A stretch of DNA of 10,000 nucleotides from Zymomonas sp. (GTDB lineage: Bacteria > Pseudomonadota > Alphaproteobacteria > Sphingomonadales > Sphingomonadaceae). The notes beneath the pieces are model-generated. The model was not told where the DNA came from, did no database searches, and was given only the letters and a program-made list of their open reading frames with translations. The first letter of the stretch is position 1, and each line of letters begins with the position of its first letter. This document shows, in pieces, positions 6,640 to 10,000 of the stretch. Where the stretch lies: NCBI RefSeq assembly GCF_020216885.1, contig NZ_JAIWON010000088.1:1-10000 (forward strand). The letters are read 5' to 3'. The position numbers and the translations under genes are program-made.

Positions 6640-7149
6640 TTAGGCTTCCCCGATAGTTTCGATCAGGGCAGCGGCAATAGCCTCGGACGGTTTTTTATTT
6701 GCCCAAAGCACGAATTGGAACACCGGATAGAAGCGTTCACATTCATCTATGGCCGCTTCGACCACGGTTCCGGCTTGGATCAGGGAAAGCGCCGTTTCGC
6801 TTTCATCATCGAGTAAAACGGCATGACGGAACAGAACGATACCGGAGGTTGACCACATTTCAAAATGGCCAATCCAGAGCTGTTCATTGATAAGCCCCAA
6901 GGTTTCATACAAGACAGCGTGACGATCAGGCGTAACCCGAATATCAGGCAAAGCGAGGAATTGAAGCACATTATCTTCTTCCCGCCAGATTGCCCGTAAT
7001 TCATATCGCGCCCAGCTACCTTGAAAATGGGCAATCACCTCGTCATCGCTCTGACGCTCATAAGTCCAGCCATGTGCCGAGAAATATTGTTCCAGCATCT
7101 CGAGTGGCCCGAAATCATCATGGGTGAACTCATATTCGTCAGTAATCAC
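6640..7149 (-). CDS. YbjN domain-containing protein
   Basis: The 169-residue product matches the YbjN family: DFGPLEMLEQYFSAHGW (12-28) with a two-layer alpha/beta pattern, RYELRAIWREEDNVLQF (48-64), and the central INEQLWIGHFEMW (87-99). The family resembles type III secretion chaperones in fold, and its biochemical role is not settled; in enterobacteria YbjN affects motility, biofilm and stress responses. The start is GTG at 7149, chosen because an excellent Shine-Dalgarno, AGGGGG (7161-7156 on the minus strand), stands six bases before it; the first ATG (codon 18) would cut into the conserved N-terminus. No signal peptide or membrane segment is visible, so it is probably cytoplasmic. It stands between ubiK and proC, an order I associate with sphingomonads. 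The leader contains an inverted repeat noted separately. The family call is good; the function is unknown. Confidence 0.88.
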   Translation of the reverse strand: MITDEYEFTHDDFGPLEMLEQYFSAHGWTYERQSDDEVIAHFQGSWARYELRAIWREEDNVLQFLALPDIRVTPDRHAVLYETLGLINEQLWIGHFEMWSTSGIVLFRHAVLLDDESETALSLIQAGTVVEAAIDECERFYPVFQFVLWANKKPSEAIAAALIETIGEA

Positions 7150-7155
7150 GACAAG

Positions 7156-7161
7156 CCCCCT
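7156..7161 (-). promoter_or_regulatory. Ribosome binding site deciding the GTG start of the ybjN-domain gene
   Basis: AGGGGG on the minus strand is six bases upstream of the GTG at 7149. It is among the best Shine-Dalgarno sequences in the window and fixes the non-ATG start. It sits three bases downstream of one copy of TCAGCCTT (7171-7164 on the minus strand), part of the repeat system in this leader. Confidence 0.75.
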
Positions 7162-7181
7162 ATAAGGCTGAATAAAATAGT

Positions 7182-7273
7182 AAAGGCTGATTAGCGGATA
7201 TATATCAAAAATTCACGCGAAAGATCAGGATTTATTCGCTTTTTGGAGCCAATAACACCGCTATCAGCCTTTT
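7182..7273 (-). repeat. Long-loop inverted repeat in the ubiK/ybjN intergenic leader
   Basis: AAAGGCTGATTAGCGG at 7182-7197 is the reverse complement of CCGCTATCAGCCTTT at 7258-7272, apart from one inserted base. About 60 bases lie between, with a smaller nested pair GCGAA/TTCGC (7217-7221 and 7235-7239). A third partial copy, AAGGCTGA, lies at 7164-7171, next to the ribosome site of the ybjN-domain gene. The transcript could fold into a large stem-loop. The T-rich tail after the stem is broken by other bases, so it is not a classic terminator. Role unknown. Confidence 0.6.
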
Positions 7274-7277
7274 ATTT

Positions 7278-7493
7278 TCAGGCATTGTCTTTTTTAGAAG
7301 CGGCTTCCAAGGCTCCGACGCGCATTCTTAACGTTTCACATTCATCACGGCTGACAAAATCAAGGCCACCGATCCATTCCCGCAAACGATCTTTTAAAAC
7401 ATTTTCGGCTTCGCGTCCCATACCTACAAAGGTACCGGCTGCACCATTGATAACTTTGACAAGGTCATCAATGAGATGATTTTCTGTCTGCAT
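7278..7493 (-). CDS. ubiK: Ubiquinone biosynthesis accessory factor UbiK (BMFP/YqiC family)
   Basis: This 71-residue protein has the compact BMFP-domain layout: HLIDDLVKVINGAAGTFVGM (6-25), the REAENVLKDRLREWI helix (27-41), then DFVSRDECETLRMRVGALEA (45-64), a C-terminal coiled coil with hydrophobic heptads. UbiK supports aerobic ubiquinone synthesis by helping the Ubi complex, through contact with UbiJ and lipids, in enterobacteria; older work on Brucella and Salmonella relatives described a membrane-fusogenic coiled-coil trimer. Length and domain order are normal. The ATG at 7491-7493 is preceded by AGAGTGGA about eight bases upstream. It is transcribed toward the ybjN-domain gene; the 128-bp gap contains a long inverted repeat, so cotranscription is possible but not certain. 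The family call is strong; the ubiquinone role in this organism is inferred from homology. Confidence 0.88.
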   Translation of the reverse strand: MQTENHLIDDLVKVINGAAGTFVGMGREAENVLKDRLREWIGGLDFVSRDECETLRMRVGALEAASKKDNA

Positions 7494-7697
7494 TGTCTAT
7501 TCCACTCTTTAACAGCGTTTAAAGAACAGATGTGACGGTTATCATAGCCGGTACAAGTATCTTGTTGTTACGGGTAAGAGATAAAACCGGAAATATTTTA
7601 TCCTGTCACATAAAAATGACTTCATCCACGGCATAACAGCCAAGGATTTTTGATAGGATAAATTTTATCCAAGATTGAGAACCGTTTTCAGATCAAT
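7494..7697. other. Intergenic region, ubiK leader and tlyA 3' side
   Basis: These 204 bp contain no gene. They must carry the ubiK promoter, unless ubiK is read from tlyA, but no -35/-10 pair stands out on the minus strand. The region holds the half-site cluster described separately, and no T-run terminator for tlyA was found. Confidence 0.5.
7580..7670. promoter_or_regulatory. Cluster of GATAAA/TTTATC half-sites between tlyA and ubiK, possible operator
   Basis: Two inverted pairs lie within 91 bp: GATAAAA (7580-7586) with TTTTATC (7596-7602), 9 bases apart, and GGATAAA (7656-7662) with TTTATCC (7664-7670), separated by one base. ATTTTATCC occurs as an exact direct repeat at 7595-7603 and 7662-7670. 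The cluster lies about 90-180 bp upstream of the ubiK start. It could bind a dimeric regulator, or the second pair could be part of a tlyA transcript end. AT-rich chance matches are possible. Confidence 0.35.
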
Positions 7698-8447
7698 TTA
7701 CCCGATCTTTTCAGCGGCAAGCAGAAATTCGACATTGCCATCATGGCCAGTGATAGGACTTTTTTCAAGGCCGATGACATGCCAACCGAGCGTTTCCAGC
7801 CATGCTTTGACCTCTGAACAGACCCGTTTCCTGACTTCGGGATTGCGGACGATGCCGCCTTTTTCGACTTCCTCTTTTCGGGCTTCAAATTGCGGTTTGA
7901 CCAAGGCCAATAAGCGACCCCCTTTTTTCGCAAAGGAAAGAGGGATTTCCAAAATTTTGGTAATCGAAATGAAGCTGACATCGCAAACGACGATATCAAC
8001 TTCTTCTGGAATATGGTCTGTTGTCAGCAAACGGGCGCTTAGCTGTTCATAGAGGACAACCCGATCATCTTGCCGTAATTTCCACGCCATTTGATTGGTG
8101 CCAGAATCAACCGCATAGACCCGATCAGCCCCCGATTGAAGCAATACATCGGTAAATCCGCCGGTCGAAGAACCGACATCTAGCCCTATGGCGTTATCCA
8201 CCGTCCAGCCGAAATATTTTAGGCCATGCGCTAATTTAATCCCCCCACGAGAAACCCAAGGATGGCCTTTTCCTTTCAAATGCAACGGTGCATCAATCGG
8301 TAAAAGCTGTCCTGCTTTTTCAATTCGGCGATCTTTATTCCAGACTTCTCCGGCCATAATGAAGGCCTGTGCCAAGGCCAAGCTATCAACCATTTCCCGT
8401 TCAACTAACTGTTGATCGACCCGTTTTTTCTTTATTTTTTGCGCCAT
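7698..8447 (-). CDS. tlyA: TlyA-family rRNA 2'-O-methyltransferase (S4 + FtsJ domains)
   Basis: TlyA-type enzymes use S-adenosylmethionine to 2'-O-methylate cytidines in rRNA (C1409 of 16S, and in some also C1920 of 23S); the old name haemolysin A comes from a secondary phenotype. From the ATG at 8447 the product has 249 residues. An N-terminal S4 RNA-binding domain covers about 9-65 (KRVDQQLVEREMVDSLALAQ). The FtsJ-type Rossmann domain follows: SRGGIKL (66-72), SAM loop GLDVGSSTGGFTD (88-100), D156 in CDVSFIS, VKPQFE (183-188) and GNVEFLL (237-243). These give the K71/D156/K184/E240 tetrad expected of 2'-O-methyltransferases. A TTG at 8489 is in frame, but ATG 8447 has AAGG five bases upstream and matches the usual N-terminus, so I use it. 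It is divergent from the fumarase gene. Confidence 0.9.
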   Translation of the reverse strand: MAQKIKKKRVDQQLVEREMVDSLALAQAFIMAGEVWNKDRRIEKAGQLLPIDAPLHLKGKGHPWVSRGGIKLAHGLKYFGWTVDNAIGLDVGSSTGGFTDVLLQSGADRVYAVDSGTNQMAWKLRQDDRVVLYEQLSARLLTTDHIPEEVDIVVCDVSFISITKILEIPLSFAKKGGRLLALVKPQFEARKEEVEKGGIVRNPEVRKRVCSEVKAWLETLGWHVIGLEKSPITGHDGNVEFLLAAEKIG

Positions 8448-8738
8448 GGAAACCTTAATAGGGGCTGTTTTGTCAGGAATATCAGACAAGATTTTGAGAT
8501 TGCCAGTTTCTTTTTGAGTGTAAAATATTTATCTGCTGTCACCTTGTGAAGGCAAATGCGATATGCCCTGTTTTCTGGATCTCTGCAATCGCCCGATCAA
8601 GAAAGCGGATCAGCAATCTATTGGCCTTGGTTAAAAAGGGAATGGAAAAACGATCCGTCAACGCCGCCGGAAGATGAATTGGCCTTTTTTAGCTTTCGGC
8701 TTTTTCTTGCCTTTTCTGTTCAGGAGGCGTTTTTTGCT
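8448..8738. other. Divergent spacer between tlyA and the fumarase gene
   Basis: This spacer must hold promoters for both directions. No consensus pair is convincing: TTGCCA (8500-8505) and TAAAAT (8521-8526) are only 15 bases apart. From 8550 to 8738 the plus strand is open in the fumarase frame, with an ATG at 8556, so part of the spacer could in principle be translated; see the finding. No terminator or RNA gene was seen. Confidence 0.5.
8722..8727 (+). promoter_or_regulatory. Shine-Dalgarno AGGAGG for the fumarase gene
   Basis: A full AGGAGG stands 11 bases before the ATG at 8739. The spacing is longer than the usual 5-9, but nothing else in the region matches as well, and it supports the ATG at 8739 over the in-frame ATG at 8556. 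Confidence 0.7.
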
Positions 8739-10000
8739 ATGACCGTTATTCGCCAAAATGACCTGATTGATAGTGTTGCCGATGCTTTACAGTTTATCGC
8801 TTGCTACCATCCCCATGATTTTATTCAGTCGCTTTATGAAGCCTATCAGCGAGAAGAGAATCCGGCTGCGAAAGAGGCTCTGGCGCAAATCCTTATCAAT
8901 TCCCGTCTGTCTGCTATCGGCAAGCGCCCCATGTGTCAGGATACCGGCATTGTTACCGTTTTTGCTGAAATCGGTATGGGAGTGCGTTTTGAAGGGGAGA
9001 TGACACTGGACGAGATGATCAATGAAGGCGTGCGACGAGCTTATACCTGCCCTTCCAATCGTCTTCGATATTCGGTGGTAGCCGATCCGGATGGCAGCAG
9101 GAAGAATACCGGTGATAATACGCCTGCCATTATTCATCATCATTTGGTTTCCGGCGATAAATTGAAATTGCGGCTGGCGGCAAAAGGCGGCGGAAGCGAA
9201 GCCAAGACCCGTTTTTCTATGCTGAACCCGTCTGATAGCGTTGTGGATTGGGTATTAGAACAAATTCCCCATTTGGGTGCCGGATGGTGTCCGCCCGGTA
9301 TTATTGGGATTGGGATTGGTGGTAATCCCGAAAAGGCTATGGAAATGGCGAAATCCCAAGCGATGGAATCCATTGATATTCATCAATTACAAAAAAGAGG
9401 CGCGCAAAATCACGAAGAAGCCTTGCGTTTGGAATTATATCGTAAAATCAATGAATTGGGGATTGGGGCGCAAGGATTGGGTGGCTTGACCACGGTTTTG
9501 GATGTCAAAATTGAAAGCTATCCCACCCATGCGGCCAATAAGCCGATTGCATTAGTCCCGAATTGTGCCGCAACCCGTCATATTGAAATCACTTTGGATG
9601 GGCATGGCGCAGCGGTTATGCCGGAAATTCATTTGGATGATTGGCCGGAAATTGCCAAGAAGAGCGATGGCGTGGTTAGACGGGTCAATATTGATAGCAT
9701 TACCAAAGAAGAAATGGCTGACTGGAAGGCCGGTGACAGCCTATTACTATCCGGTAAAATTCTGACCGGACGGGATGCTGCCCATAAAAGGCTGATTGAT
9801 TTGTTAGACCAAGGGCAAGCCTTGCCTGTCGATCTTGAAAATCGTTTTATCTATTATGTGGGCCCTGTTGATCCCGTGAAAGGCGAAGTAATGGGCCCTG
9901 CGGGCCCAACGACAGCCACCCGTATGGATAAATTCACCCCCCGTTTATTAGCCGAAACCGGATTGATCGGCATGATTGGCAAAGCTGAAAGAGGTGATGC
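8739..10000 (+). CDS. Class I (Fe-S) fumarate hydratase, 3' end outside window
   Basis: Fumarase interconverts fumarate and malate; class I enzymes are oxygen-sensitive homodimers with a [4Fe-4S] cluster in which one iron binds substrate. 420 codons are visible of roughly 500 expected, and no stop occurs before the window edge. The three cluster cysteines are recognisable with correct spacing: C66 in MCQDTGI, C184 in GWCPPG and C276 in VPNCAATRH, comparable to C105, C224 and C318 of E. coli FumA. AAKGGGSEAKTRF (147-159) and GPTTATRMDKF (389-399) are substrate-binding segments. The ATG at 8739 gives the N-terminus MTVIRQNDLIDSVADALQ, as I recall it from other alphaproteobacterial fumarases, and has AGGAGG upstream. 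It is transcribed divergently from tlyA. The symbol fumA would be reasonable but cannot be separated from fumB by sequence alone. The related L(+)-tartrate dehydratase is less likely because here the two parts are one chain. Confidence 0.94.
   Translation, partial: MTVIRQNDLIDSVADALQFIACYHPHDFIQSLYEAYQREENPAAKEALAQILINSRLSAIGKRPMCQDTGIVTVFAEIGMGVRFEGEMTLDEMINEGVRRAYTCPSNRLRYSVVADPDGSRKNTGDNTPAIIHHHLVSGDKLKLRLAAKGGGSEAKTRFSMLNPSDSVVDWVLEQIPHLGAGWCPPGIIGIGIGGNPEKAMEMAKSQAMESIDIHQLQKRGAQNHEEALRLELYRKINELGIGAQGLGGLTTVLDVKIESYPTHAANKPIALVPNCAATRHIEITLDGHGAAVMPEIHLDDWPEIAKKSDGVVRRVNIDSITKEEMADWKAGDSLLLSGKILTGRDAAHKRLIDLLDQGQALPVDLENRFIYYVGPVDPVKGEVMGPAGPTTATRMDKFTPRLLAETGLIGMIGKAERGD

Noticed and set aside
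7675..8052. Plus-strand 125-codon open frame
   Set aside because: It lies antisense to the methyltransferase domain of tlyA; Ser/Thr/Arg-rich composition is typical of a reverse-complement shadow.
8448..8489. TTG start extending TlyA by 14 residues
   Set aside because: The ATG at 8447 has AAGG at suitable spacing and matches the usual TlyA N-terminus just before the S4 domain.
8500..8526. Promoter TTGCCA / TAAAAT for the fumarase gene
   Set aside because: The spacer is only 15 bases and neither hexamer is strong, so I do not list it as a promoter.
8787..9373. Minus-strand open frames within the fumarase gene
   Set aside because: Antisense to a long, motif-complete fumarase frame that continues to the window edge.

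Overview
The window looks like the chromosome of an alphaproteobacterium of the Sphingomonadales, and the gene content and moderate GC of the right-hand part remind me of Zymomonas. The order ubiK, ybjN-domain gene, proC on one strand, a TlyA-type methyltransferase nearby, and a class I fumarase starting MTVIRQ are typical of that order. The genus is an inference from recognition; no search was run.

Region 1 (1-3970) is clearly AT-rich and carries surface-polysaccharide genes. Three plus-strand genes are joined by two ATGA stop/start overlaps: the end of a small HAD phosphatase of the capsule type, a two-domain protein (nucleotidyltransferase-like N-half, phosphotransferase/kinase C-half), and a stand-alone nucleotidyltransferase. 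A strong hairpin terminator ends this operon. Facing it is a WavE-family glycosyltransferase gene whose last codons lie inside the same hairpin. Together the genes suggest a kinase, nucleotidyltransferase and phosphatase set that makes an activated sugar or polyol-phosphate donor for capsule or LPS decoration. The substrate cannot be read from the sequence.

Region 2 (3971-5734) has lipB (octanoyltransferase) on the plus strand, then about 240 bp without a convincing gene, then a minus-strand GNAT-type acetyltransferase gene that looks accessory. The base composition changes abruptly at lipB, so a horizontally acquired polysaccharide island probably ends just upstream of it.

Region 3 (5735-8447, all minus strand) is housekeeping: tlyA, then ubiK, then a ybjN-domain gene with a GTG start, then proC followed by a hairpin terminator. 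The leaders of ubiK and of the ybjN gene hold inverted repeats not explained by the genes. Region 4 (8448-10000) is the tlyA/fumarase divergent spacer and the first 420 codons of an Fe-S class I fumarase that runs off the right edge.

No tRNA, rRNA, CRISPR array or insertion sequence was seen. The least familiar part is the activation module at 1-2623. The most curious non-coding signals are the ybjN leader and the GGATAAA/TTTATCC half-site cluster upstream of ubiK.
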